A DNA stretch of 52,218 nucleotides from Clostridia bacterium (GTDB lineage: Bacteria > Bacillota > Clostridia > RGIG6154): the NCBI GenBank assembly GCA_017409875.1, contig JAFQRW010000004.1, positions 1 through 52,218 on the forward strand. The letters run 5' to 3'. Shown in pieces: positions 37,470 to 45,590 of this stretch. How positions within the stretch are numbered: the first letter of the stretch is position 1; each line of letters opens with the position of its first letter. The position numbers and the translations under genes were made by a program. A model generated the notes under the pieces. It had not been told where the DNA came from. It made no database searches and saw only the letters and a list, made by a program, of their open reading frames with translations.

Positions 37470-37505
37470 ATTAACATTAAATAATTAAACGTAGGAGGAA
37501 TCTGT

Positions 37506-38486
37506 ATGGATAACAATAAACGTCCTGAAACAATGGCGCGTATTAACACACAGGAGTTAGCAAATGCATTTATTGATGAACAGGTAAAACAAGTCAGGGC
37601 ACAGGTTGGAGATAAAAAAGTGCTTCTTGCTCTTTCAGGCGGTGTGGATTCTTCTGTTGTTGCTGCACTTTTAATAAAAGCTATAGGTAAGCAACTTGTA
37701 TGCGTTCATGTTAATCACGGACTTATGCGCAAAGGCGAAAGTGAACAAGTTATTGATGTTTTTGGAAAAGAACTTGACGCAAACCTTATTTATATTGATG
37801 CAACCGATAGATTTTTGTCAAAATTAGAGGGAGTATCAGACCCTGAAACAAAGAGAAAAATTATTGGTGGAGAGTTTATTGTAGTATTCGACGAAGAAGC
37901 TCGTAAACTTAAAGATATCGACTTTCTTGCACAGGGAACAATCTATCCCGATATTTTAGAAAGCGACGGAGTTAAAGCACATCACAACGTGGGCGGACTT
38001 CCTGAAGATATGAAATTTGAGCTTGTTGAACCAATTAAGCTTTTATATAAAGATGAAGTAAGAGTTGTAGGAAAAGCTCTTGGTCTTCCTGCTGAAATGG
38101 TAGACCGTCAGCCATTCCCCGGTCCGGGACTTGGCGTAAGATGCCTGGGTGCAATTACCCGTGACCGCCTGCATGCTTTAAGAGAAGCAGACGCAATTTT
38201 GCGTGAAGAATTTGATAAATGCGGTCTTGCTAAAAAAGTTTGGCAGTATTTTATCGCAGTGCCTGATTTTAAAAGTGTAGGCGTAAGAAACGATAAAAGA
38301 TATGAGGGTTGGCCGGCAATTATCCGTGCAGTTAATACAACTGACGCTATGAGTGCCACAATCGAAGAAATCCCTTACGAAGTTCTTCATAAGATTACAA
38401 ACCGCATCACTAACGAAGTCGAGGGCATCAACAGAGTTTTAATGGACCTGACCCCCAAGCCGGTAGGCACAATAGAGTGGGAATAA
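37506..38486 (+). CDS. guaA: GMP synthase, ATP-pyrophosphatase and dimerisation domains only
   Basis: Aminates XMP to GMP. The 326 residues correspond to the C-terminal two thirds of the usual ~515-residue GuaA: P-loop SGGVDSS at 44-50, HVNHGLMRKGE near 73, LAQGTIYPDILES near 142 and the C-terminal dimerisation domain ending LTPKPVGTIEWE. The N-terminal class I glutaminase domain is missing, and not because of a frameshift: the gene has its own promoter, ribosome binding site (TAGGAGG) and a terminator just upstream. Archaea and some Clostridia split the enzyme in this way. A separate glutaminase subunit, or ammonia use, is implied. Confidence 0.92.
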   Translation: MDNNKRPETMARINTQELANAFIDEQVKQVRAQVGDKKVLLALSGGVDSSVVAALLIKAIGKQLVCVHVNHGLMRKGESEQVIDVFGKELDANLIYIDATDRFLSKLEGVSDPETKRKIIGGEFIVVFDEEARKLKDIDFLAQGTIYPDILESDGVKAHHNVGGLPEDMKFELVEPIKLLYKDEVRVVGKALGLPAEMVDRQPFPGPGLGVRCLGAITRDRLHALREADAILREEFDKCGLAKKVWQYFIAVPDFKSVGVRNDKRYEGWPAIIRAVNTTDAMSATIEEIPYEVLHKITNRITNEVEGINRVLMDLTPKPVGTIEWE

Positions 38487-38517
38487 TAACAAATTTTGTT
38501 TCATATTGATTAATTTT

Positions 38518-38553
38518 GCAGACAGTTGTTTTAACTGTCTGCATTTTAATTTT
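38518..38553 (+). terminator. Terminator after guaA
   Basis: GCAGACAGTT (38518-38527), loop GTTTT, AACTGTCTGC (38533-38542), then a T-rich tract. Confidence 0.88.
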
Positions 38554-38703
38554 ATTATCTGTATTATTTGAAAAGTTTAGTATCACAGGTCAAAACGGTT
38601 CGACTGTTGTTTTTTGCTAAAATTTGTAGAAATAATTGGGAATTAGTGCTATAATATTTTTGAATATAAGAACATAAAAATTCTTTTTTGGAAGTGATAA
38701 ATT

Positions 38704-39594
38704 ATGCCAATTATTTTAGACCATCAACTTCGGGAACAAATGCCACACGATATCACAGCGTTTCCTATCACATATTTTCATGATGAACTTGCCACTATTC
38801 CTAATTGGGAGGGGCCACTACATTGGCATCCTGATTTTGAAATTGCTACTGCAATAAGTAATACTCTTGACTATCAAGTGGAAAGGCAACACATAACATT
38901 GAAACCGGGAGATAGTATTTTTGTAAATGGAAATATACTGCATGCAATAAAGCAAATATCCGGTAATACTCCCGAGCCGATGCCTAATATAGTTTTTTCG
39001 GGAGCTATTGTTGCACCTGAAACAAGCGAGATTTATCAAAAATATATTCTTCCCATTAAACAATGTAATGCTTTGCCGTTTGTTGTCTTTCGACACGAAG
39101 ATATTTGTCATAAAGAAGTAAATTGCTTAATCAAAGATATTTATAATTGTTTGGGAGAGAAAAAACAATGCTATGAATTGACTGTGCAAAGAGATTTAAG
39201 CAATATATTTGAATATATCTTTTGTAACTTTGATGATTTACCAAAACATAATACTACACGCATACAAATCAACAATCAAATACGGATACAAAAAATGCTT
39301 TCATTTATTTACGATCATTATGCCGAAGCTATTACTCTTGAAGATATTGCTCATTCGGCTAATATCAGCAGGAGCGAAGCGGGGCGTTGTTTTAATTCTT
39401 ATATGGGAATTTCTCCTGTAGATGCACTTATTAAGTATAGGCTTCAAATTGCATACAGAAAGTTGAATGAAAATATATATACGCTTCAGGAAATCAGTCA
39501 GGCATGTGGGTTTAACTCCGCAAATTATTTTAGTCGGCAGTTTAAGAAAAATTACGGATATGCTCCCAGCCAAAATGAGAAATTGGTTAAATAG
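38704..39594 (+). CDS. AraC-family transcriptional regulator
   Basis: A 296-residue activator with an N-terminal cupin-type sensor (LHWHPDFEIATA near 40-51, then a beta-rich region with LKPGDSIFVNGNILHAI near 66-82) and a C-terminal double helix-turn-helix from about 190, with ITLEDIAHSANISRSEAGRCF-like first and LQEISQACGFNSANYFSRQF second helix-turn-helix. The cupin points to a sugar or related small ligand. It lies upstream of the MFS gene and the deacetylase/epimerase/NagB-like module, the likely targets. A TATAAT box lies at 38650-38655 without a good -35, which suits an activator-dependent or autoregulated gene. Confidence 0.9.
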   Translation: MPIILDHQLREQMPHDITAFPITYFHDELATIPNWEGPLHWHPDFEIATAISNTLDYQVERQHITLKPGDSIFVNGNILHAIKQISGNTPEPMPNIVFSGAIVAPETSEIYQKYILPIKQCNALPFVVFRHEDICHKEVNCLIKDIYNCLGEKKQCYELTVQRDLSNIFEYIFCNFDDLPKHNTTRIQINNQIRIQKMLSFIYDHYAEAITLEDIAHSANISRSEAGRCFNSYMGISPVDALIKYRLQIAYRKLNENIYTLQEISQACGFNSANYFSRQFKKNYGYAPSQNEKLVK

Positions 39595-39619
39595 TGCTTA
39601 AAATTGGTTATTCTGTGTC

Positions 39620-39648
39620 TTGTCGGTTTTCTTATGTGATGATATAAT
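39620..39648 (+). promoter_or_regulatory. Promoter of the MFS gene
   Basis: TTGTCG (39620-39625), 17 bases, TATAAT (39643-39648), 34 bases before the ATG. Confidence 0.65.
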
Positions 39649-39681
39649 ATCAATATTATTATCTACATATAAGGAGTTATT

Positions 39682-40878
39682 ATGATAAAGCAGAAGAATT
39701 ACAAAAAAACATTGATAGCGTGTTATCTTGGTTTCGTAACACAAGCTATATCGGCAAATTATGCACCATTGCTATTTCTAACTTTCAAAGGAACCTACGG
39801 AATTTCGCTCGAAAATATAGCTCTAATTCCTTTTGTCTTTTATTTTACACAATTATTGGTAGATTTTACAGCCACAAAATTTGCCGATAAAATAGGTTAT
39901 CGTACTTGTGTAGTTGCATCACAGTTGTTGTCATCGCTAGGACTGATCCTAATGGCAATTTTGCCGGAGATTGTACCTGTTCCCTTTATAGGTATTTTGA
40001 TTTCAGTAGTGCTCTATGCAATAGGCAGTGGTCTTATCGAGGTTTTGGTAAGTCCGATTGTTGAAGCATGCCCCTTTGAAAATAAGGACGGAATGATGAG
40101 CCTCTTACACTCGTTTTATTGTTGGGGTGCAATGGGTGTGATTTTGGGTTCAACTGTCTTTTTTGCTTTATTTGGTATAGAGAGCTGGAAATTACTTACA
40201 TTTATTTGGGCATTGATTCCCCTATATAATACATTTAATTTTATAAACTGTCCTATTGAAAGATTGGTCGAAGATGGAAAGAGCATGAGTATCAGACAGT
40301 TACTTGGAGTGCCTGTGTTTTGGCTGATGATAATTCTTATGATATGTGTTGGTGCTTCAGAAGCAACTATGTCTCAATGGACATCCGCGTTTACAGAATC
40401 TGCACTTGGTGTTTCTAAAACAGTAGGCGATTTAGCAGGACTCTGTATGTTTGCTATGTTTATGGGGATATCTCGTATGTTGTACGGGAAAATGAGTAAA
40501 AAACTTGATCTTACAAAGACGATGCTTTTATGTGCAATGCTGTGTGTATTCTGCTACTTGTTGGCATCGTTGTCGGATTCTTCAATATTAGGGTTGACGG
40601 GGTGCGCCCTTTGCGGATTGGGTGTTGGAATAATGTGGCCGGGGACAATCAGTATTTCGTCACAGAAATGCCCCAGAGGCGGAACTGCTATGTTTGCTTT
40701 TTTAGCTTTAGCAGGTGATTTAGGTGCAGCAGTAAGCCCTACTATGGTGGGCAGATTTTCAGAAATGGCAGGCGGTAATCTTAAGGTAGGATTACTTGTT
40801 GCTACTGTTTTCCCGATAATTTTAACACTTGGTTTGATTTTTCTTAACAGAAAAGTTAATTTGAAAGTGGAGCGATAA
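39682..40878 (+). CDS. MFS transporter
   Basis: A 398-residue carrier with about twelve membrane segments in two halves. The loop after helix 2 has a variant of the MFS signature (TATKFADKIGYRT near 64-76), and the half-repeat appears as ARMLYGKMSKKLDLT-like SRMLYGKMSKKLDLT. The second half contains GLGVGIMWPGTIS. The helix pattern with QAISANYAPLLFLTF at the start is similar to the fucose/glucose-type (FHS) carriers, so a sugar is a reasonable guess. It follows the AraC gene and precedes the amino-sugar-like module. Confidence 0.85.
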   Translation: MIKQKNYKKTLIACYLGFVTQAISANYAPLLFLTFKGTYGISLENIALIPFVFYFTQLLVDFTATKFADKIGYRTCVVASQLLSSLGLILMAILPEIVPVPFIGILISVVLYAIGSGLIEVLVSPIVEACPFENKDGMMSLLHSFYCWGAMGVILGSTVFFALFGIESWKLLTFIWALIPLYNTFNFINCPIERLVEDGKSMSIRQLLGVPVFWLMIILMICVGASEATMSQWTSAFTESALGVSKTVGDLAGLCMFAMFMGISRMLYGKMSKKLDLTKTMLLCAMLCVFCYLLASLSDSSILGLTGCALCGLGVGIMWPGTISISSQKCPRGGTAMFAFLALAGDLGAAVSPTMVGRFSEMAGGNLKVGLLVATVFPIILTLGLIFLNRKVNLKVER

Positions 40879-40939
40879 AGCCCGTTTTGATGTTAATTGA
40901 TATAAATCCTTACCTTACAAGTTTCAAACTTTAAAAACC

Positions 40940-40962
40940 ATATAAATAGGCATTATTTATAT
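40940..40962. repeat. AT-only 9-bp inverted repeat
   Basis: ATATAAATA (40940-40948), GGCAT, TATTTATAT (40954-40962). It lies in the 237-base gap before the deacetylase gene. Because it is all A and T it may be chance; it could also be an operator or weak hairpin. Confidence 0.35.
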
Positions 40963-41041
40963 CTATTGCGTGACAATCCGGTGGACTATATGCTGATTTG
41001 TAATCAACATAAAATATAATATGCTATTTTAGGCAAAGCAC

Positions 41042-41070
41042 TTGAAATATTTACTTATTTATGGTAATAT
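41042..41070 (+). promoter_or_regulatory. Promoter of the deacetylase/epimerase/NagB-like module
   Basis: TTGAAA (41042-41047), 17 bases, TAATAT (41065-41070), 45 bases before the first ATG. Confidence 0.65.
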
Positions 41071-41115
41071 TATAGTACGCGTTAATAATATATAACTAAC
41101 AGAAAGGTGATATTT

Positions 41116-41979
41116 ATGAAAATTTTGATGATTGGCGCTCATCAGGACGATAATGAGTTCGAACGTGGAGGACTCGCAAGCAAATATGTAAAGGCGGGAC
41201 ACGATGTTCGCTTCTTAAGTATGTGCAATGGTTGTGGTGGACACCATATTTTAAGTCCTGAAGAAACTACTGCAACACGTGCAAAAGAATCTGCAAAAGT
41301 TGCAGAGCTTTTAGGTATTAGGTACGATGTATGGGATATTGATGATTGCAATATTGTTCCGGACCTTGCTACAAGAAAACGCTTAATAAGATATATCCGT
41401 GAGTATAATCCTGATATGATTATTTCTCACCGTTTAAATGACTATCACGCAGACCACCGAACAGTAGGACAGCTTGTTCAGGATGCTTCTTATCTTTTAA
41501 CTGTTCCTCACGAATGTCCCGATGTTCCTGCAATGAGATATATGCCTGTTATTATGTATAGCGAAGATAGTTTTAAATATCCACCATTTAATGCTGACGT
41601 TGTGGTTGATATTGACGATGAAATAGATGTTAAATTTAAAATTGCAGATATCAACGTTTGTCAGGTATACGAATGGCTTCCTTATACATATGGTGAGGAA
41701 AACGAAGTTCCTACTGATCCGAAAGAGCGTTTTGAATGGCTCAAATTCAAAGGTAACAACATTACTTTAGAAACAACTGACGAAGAAATTAATGCACTCG
41801 AAGGCAGACAAGGATACGCTGTTCGTTTTGCAAGACCTGCTGCAAAATTCAGAAAAGAGCTTATTGAGAGATATGGTGAAGAAAGAGGCAGCAAAATTCG
41901 TTATGCAGAAGCATATGAACTTTGTGAATATGGAAAGCAGTTATCTAAGGAAGAAATGAAAGAATACTTCCCCTTTTAA
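41116..41979 (+). CDS. PIG-L/LmbE family deacetylase
   Basis: A 287-residue zinc-dependent N-deacetylase of the PIG-L family, whose members remove N-acetyl groups from amino sugars and related glycosides. The metal motif is AHQDDNEF at 8-15 (family AHPDDxE, with Q in place of P) and the second metal histidine lies in HADH at 111-114. The ATG at 41116 follows AAAGGTGA; a GTG three codons earlier sits in that ribosome binding site. It heads a three-gene set with tight junctions (12 bases to the next gene). The lack of a signal peptide indicates a cytosolic substrate. Confidence 0.88.
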   Translation: MKILMIGAHQDDNEFERGGLASKYVKAGHDVRFLSMCNGCGGHHILSPEETTATRAKESAKVAELLGIRYDVWDIDDCNIVPDLATRKRLIRYIREYNPDMIISHRLNDYHADHRTVGQLVQDASYLLTVPHECPDVPAMRYMPVIMYSEDSFKYPPFNADVVVDIDDEIDVKFKIADINVCQVYEWLPYTYGEENEVPTDPKERFEWLKFKGNNITLETTDEEINALEGRQGYAVRFARPAAKFRKELIERYGEERGSKIRYAEAYELCEYGKQLSKEEMKEYFPF

Positions 41980-41991
41980 TTGAGGTGCACT

Positions 41992-42924
41992 ATGAATAAA
42001 AAAGAACTGTTAAAAGTAGTGGGTTCTGTTGAGCAGATTGGCGGAGTGCGTGATTTTACATTTAACGATGGAAAATCAAAAGGCGTACGTGCCATTGAAG
42101 TAAACACAGGTGTTATCAGGTTTACAATTTTACCTGACAGATGTCTGGATATTGCACAAGCGTATTTTAAAGATGAGGCTGTAAGCTGGATTTCAAAAAC
42201 AGGAATTACTGATTCACGTTATTATGAAAAAGACGGACTAGGTTTTCTGCGTGGATTCTACGGCGGACTCGTTACTACCTGCGGACTTAAGAACATTGGA
42301 AGTCCGACCGACAATCTTGGTCTGCACGACAGAATTGCCAATATACCTGCCGAAAAAATCAGTGTGTTTTCTGACTGGATTGATGATGAATATGTTATAA
42401 AGGTTTCAGGTCAGGTAAGACAAAGTGTTGTTTTTGGTGAAAATCTTGTTTTAAAAAGAACCATAACAACAAAGCTTTTCTCAGACTCATTTACTTTAGA
42501 AGATGTTTTTGTCAACGAAGGGTTTGAAGATGAAAACGTTGCAATAGCATATCATTGTAATTTTGGTTATCCATTAGTTTGTGATGGTGCAAAAATTGTA
42601 AACGTTCCTGAAGATATAGCGCATATCACAGGTCCTATTCACGGAAAAACTGAAGAGTGTATCGGTGTTGATTTAACAGGTGAGGTCGCAACTGTAGGAA
42701 TTAAAAACGACCACATGGGTGCGTATATTACATACAAGCGTGACACAATGCCAGATTTTCTTATCTGGAAAATGCTTGGCGAAAGTGAGTATGTTGTAGG
42801 CCTTGAGCCAAGAACAACTAACTTTGGTGGCAAAAACATAGAAAAAAACAACAAATATGTGGCATTAAAACCATTTGAAGAATATAAATCATATTTGAAA
42901 TTTGAATTTAAAAAGGAGAATTAG
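41992..42924 (+). CDS. DUF4432 family protein (aldose 1-epimerase-like)
   Basis: A 310-residue beta-rich protein of the galactose-mutarotase superfamily, DUF4432 branch. Visible landmarks are [15 protein letters not shown] near 47-61, [12 protein letters not shown] near 85-96, [22 protein letters not shown] with a likely catalytic histidine near 189 and [13 protein letters not shown] near the end, with the acidic residue expected in such enzymes. The family has no firmly assigned reaction; sugar anomer or phosphosugar handling is inferred. The ATG has GAGGTG upstream. Its stop lies two bases before the next start. Confidence 0.85.
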   Translation: MNKKELLKVVGSVEQIGGVRDFTFNDGKSKGVRAIEVNTGVIRFTILPDRCLDIAQAYFKDEAVSWISKTGITDSRYYEKDGLGFLRGFYGGLVTTCGLKNIGSPTDNLGLHDRIANIPAEKISVFSDWIDDEYVIKVSGQVRQSVVFGENLVLKRTITTKLFSDSFTLEDVFVNEGFEDENVAIAYHCNFGYPLVCDGAKIVNVPEDIAHITGPIHGKTEECIGVDLTGEVATVGIKNDHMGAYITYKRDTMPDFLIWKMLGESEYVVGLEPRTTNFGGKNIEKNNKYVALKPFEEYKSYLKFEFKKEN

Positions 42925-42925
42925 T

Positions 42926-43864
42926 ATGGATTTTTTAAGCACTGTAAAAGGCAGCCTTTTAGAAGGTTTTTATCCTCAAGGGTGGGATATGGAGAAAATC
43001 GACAAATGCTGTGACAAAGGTGTAGCAAGAGAAGATTTCTGGCACAAGGATTTTAATCCTATTGAATGTGAAAGTCTTGCTGAATTTGACACACTTATGG
43101 GTCACGAAATTGCACTTCAGATTAAAAGGGCAAAAGACGAAGGTCAAAAACTTGCTATGATTTTACCTGTTGGTCCTATGGGTATGTATAAATGGGCAGT
43201 TTACTTCTTAAAAGAATGGAATGTAAAATGTGACCACGTTTACACATTCAATATGGATGAATGGTCAGATGCTGACGGAAACACACTTTCAAGCGATAAT
43301 CCTGCATCATTTGAATATAGCATGAAGCAGGCATTCTTTGATAAACTTGGTGAAAACACAATTCCACCTCAGCAGCGTAATTTTGCAACTAAGGAAAATC
43401 TTCCTACATATCCCGAAAAAATTGCAAAATTAAAGGCAGAAGGTGCAAAACTCGTGTTGGTATTCGGTATAGGCAGAATGTGTCATATTGCTTTCTGGGA
43501 ACCACAGTTCGGTGCTGAATTTGCAACAGTTGAAGAATGGAAACAGCAGTGCTACAGAATTGGTGCAAAACTTCATCCTTTAACAATCGAGCAAAATGCT
43601 ATCACAAGCTTTAAGAGCCGCACAACACTTGTTCCTTGCAGAGCAAACACAATCGGTCCTGGCTTATTCTTGCAGGCTGACTATATTATCGGCGGTGCAG
43701 ATGGTGCATTAGGACGCGGTATGCAGTGGCAGGGAATGAGTTTCTTAACAACTCTTCACTATGGTCCTGACAAGCATATTACATCTACATTTATTCCAAC
43801 ACTTCCTGGAAGACTCTTCTATCTTAAAGAACTTGCAGGTCCGTTAGAAGCTGAATGTAACTAA
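42926..43864 (+). CDS. Divergent NagB-like (glucosamine-6-phosphate deaminase/isomerase family) protein
   Basis: A 312-residue member of the NagB/6-phosphogluconolactonase fold. FNMDEW at 108-113 keeps the catalytic-base aspartate D111, and [13 protein letters not shown] at 181-193 keeps the ring-opening H187 and E192. But where NagB has GVGNDGH, the aspartate is replaced by M185, and the phosphate loop GLPTGGTP is replaced by ILPVGPMGM (79-87). It therefore probably acts on a different or non-phosphorylated substrate. An ~40-residue N-terminal extension is also unlike NagB. Ribosome binding site AAAGGAG precedes the ATG at 42926. It closes the module before a strong terminator. Confidence 0.82.
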   Translation: MDFLSTVKGSLLEGFYPQGWDMEKIDKCCDKGVAREDFWHKDFNPIECESLAEFDTLMGHEIALQIKRAKDEGQKLAMILPVGPMGMYKWAVYFLKEWNVKCDHVYTFNMDEWSDADGNTLSSDNPASFEYSMKQAFFDKLGENTIPPQQRNFATKENLPTYPEKIAKLKAEGAKLVLVFGIGRMCHIAFWEPQFGAEFATVEEWKQQCYRIGAKLHPLTIEQNAITSFKSRTTLVPCRANTIGPGLFLQADYIIGGADGALGRGMQWQGMSFLTTLHYGPDKHITSTFIPTLPGRLFYLKELAGPLEAECN

Positions 43865-43876
43865 AATCACATACAA

Positions 43877-43913
43877 AAAGAAGGCAGAAACAAAAGTTTC
43901 TGCCTTCTTTTAA
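43877..43913. terminator. Bidirectional terminator between the NagB-like gene and mgtC
   Basis: A 15-bp perfect stem (43877-43891 with 43896-43910, AAAGAAGGCAGAAAC and complement), loop AAAA. Confidence 0.93.
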
Positions 43914-43923
43914 TGCTCATATT

Positions 43924-44598
43924 TTAATCTGCATCTATACTCGCATCATAATCAAATAGATTTAAAATATCTTCTTCAGTTACTTCCGGAGGAATTTCAA
44001 CTGTAAATTTGAAGTCGGTTGTTCCCTCTGCCTTATTCTTTTTAAGCGACACCTCTCCTACCGAAATATTAAGTTCTTTTAATACATCAACAGTTTTTCT
44101 TTGAAATCCTTTATCGTTAACACAATTCACTCTTAAAACGCTTAATTTTGGTGCTTTAAGCCATTTTCTGTCCATGTGGAGTATTATTTGTGCCAATAAA
44201 ACAAAAATTGTTGCTACGATGCCTATAATATACATTCCTGCACCGACTGCCATACCAATTCCTGCTGTTGCCCAGATTCCTGCGGCTGTCGTTAAACCGT
44301 TAATTGTGTTTTTATGAACAAAAATCATACCGGCACCCAAAAAACCAACACCGCTAACAATCTGTGCAGCAATTCTTGTCGGGTCTGCTACACGTGTACC
44401 TTCCGGAAAAATCGGATCGTTAAAACCGTACATAGACACAATCATCATAAGTGCTGCAGCAGTGGATACCATGAAATGTGTTCTTAATCCGGCCTCTTTA
44501 GCTCGGTTTTTTCTTTCGATCCCGATTACAAGTCCGCAAAGGCCTGCAATCAGCATTCTTAAAATGTAGTGAATGCCATACTCATAAATTATATTCAC
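43924..44598 (-). CDS. MgtC/SapB family membrane protein
   Basis: A 224-residue protein with about five N-terminal membrane segments and a C-terminal cytosolic ACT-like domain (about 150-224). Family hallmarks are LCGLVIGIERK near 19-29, AGLRTHFMVS, IVSGVGFLGAGMI and GLTTAAGIWATAGIG. Members of this family affect Mg2+ homeostasis, F-ATPase or virulence in other bacteria; here the role is unknown. The start is GTG behind AGAGGGGG. No Mg2+-sensing leader is apparent. Confidence 0.92.
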   Translation of the reverse strand: MNIIYEYGIHYILRMLIAGLCGLVIGIERKNRAKEAGLRTHFMVSTAAALMMIVSMYGFNDPIFPEGTRVADPTRIAAQIVSGVGFLGAGMIFVHKNTINGLTTAAGIWATAGIGMAVGAGMYIIGIVATIFVLLAQIILHMDRKWLKAPKLSVLRVNCVNDKGFQRKTVDVLKELNISVGEVSLKKNKAEGTTDFKFTVEIPPEVTEEDILNLFDYDASIDAD

Positions 44599-44667
44599 AT
44601 ATATCCCCCTCTTTTAACAATATTTAAAGGTGCATTTAAATATGTTAAATATTAATTATAATTCGAT

Positions 44668-44696
44668 ATTATACAACCTTTTTCACTCTTTTTCAA
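44668..44696 (-). promoter_or_regulatory. Promoter of mgtC-like gene
   Basis: Minus strand TTGAAA (44691-44696), 17 bases, TATAAT (44668-44673), giving a ~60-base leader. Confidence 0.75.
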
Positions 44697-44773
44697 GCAA
44701 TTTAATAAAAAAAACATTTTAATATATACAAGAGGAACAGTTTTATGGTAAACTATATAAAGAGGTGAAATAT

Positions 44774-45574
44774 ATGGCAACAATTTTAAATAGTGATAAG
44801 CAATATCACATAAATGTTTCAACAGGTGATGTAGGTGAATATGTTATTCTGTGCGGAGATCCAGGCAGAGTTCCCAAAATAGCTGAGCATTTTGAAAATG
44901 CAAAGCAAATGTCTTATAACCGCGAATACAACGTTTACATAGGTTATTTAGATGGTGTTAAGGTTTCTGCTGTGTCTACGGGAATCGGCGGACCGTCTTC
45001 TGCTATAGCGGTAGAAGAACTGATAAAATGCAACTGCCACACCTTCATAAGAGTAGGAACAAGCGGTGGTATGAAAATAGATGTTGGTGGCGGCGACCTT
45101 GTTATTGCAAATGCTGCTATACGCTCTGAGGGCACGAGCAAAGAATATCTCCCCTATGAATACCCTGCTGTTTCTGATTTTGAAGTTACTTCGGCACTTA
45201 AAAATGCAGCGCAAAAGCTTTGCAGCGGCAAAGAATATGATAAGTACCATATAGGTGTTGTCCATTCCAAAGATTCTTTTTATGGTGAAACCAACCCAGA
45301 AGATATGCCTGTTGACTATATGCTCAAAAACAAATGGGATGCCTTTGTAAAAGCAGGTTGCTTAACCTCTGAAATGGAATGCGCCGCAATTTTTTCTGTA
45401 GCAAATTCACGCAAAGTGCGTGCAGGCGCAGTATTATCGGTATTATGGAATGTTGAGCGTTCAAAGCAAGGGCTTGCCGATAATATCAATAATTCAACCG
45501 AAAAAGCAATTAAATGTGCGGTTATGGCAATTAAAGAACTAATAAATAATGACAAAAAAATAAGCACCCTTTAA
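44774..45574 (+). CDS. udp: Uridine phosphorylase
   Basis: Salvage enzyme that splits uridine with phosphate to uracil and ribose 1-phosphate. CGDPGRV at 27-33 binds phosphate, RVGTSGGM lies near 90 and the ribose-binding EMEC near 200, followed by the Udp-type region. The 266 residues start at the ATG 44774 after AGAGGTG; an upstream in-frame GTG at 44765 is part of that site. It complements the purine phosphorylase at 13844 and the de novo pyr operon. Confidence 0.9.
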   Translation: MATILNSDKQYHINVSTGDVGEYVILCGDPGRVPKIAEHFENAKQMSYNREYNVYIGYLDGVKVSAVSTGIGGPSSAIAVEELIKCNCHTFIRVGTSGGMKIDVGGGDLVIANAAIRSEGTSKEYLPYEYPAVSDFEVTSALKNAAQKLCSGKEYDKYHIGVVHSKDSFYGETNPEDMPVDYMLKNKWDAFVKAGCLTSEMECAAIFSVANSRKVRAGAVLSVLWNVERSKQGLADNINNSTEKAIKCAVMAIKELINNDKKISTL

Positions 45575-45590
45575 CGGGTGCTTATTTTTT
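45554..45590. terminator. Bidirectional terminator between udp and putP
   Basis: AAAATAAGCACCC (45557-45569) with its complement (45576-45588), a 6-nt loop and T/A runs. It overlaps both gene ends. Confidence 0.9.

Noticed and set aside
37384-37505. A frameshifted or truncated glutaminase half of guaA upstream
   Set aside because: The space holds only a terminator and a promoter; no glutaminase remnant can be read in any frame.
40940-40962. Operator of the AraC regulator
   Set aside because: AraC sites are usually direct repeats and this inverted repeat contains only A and T, so chance is a sufficient explanation; kept only as a low-confidence repeat.
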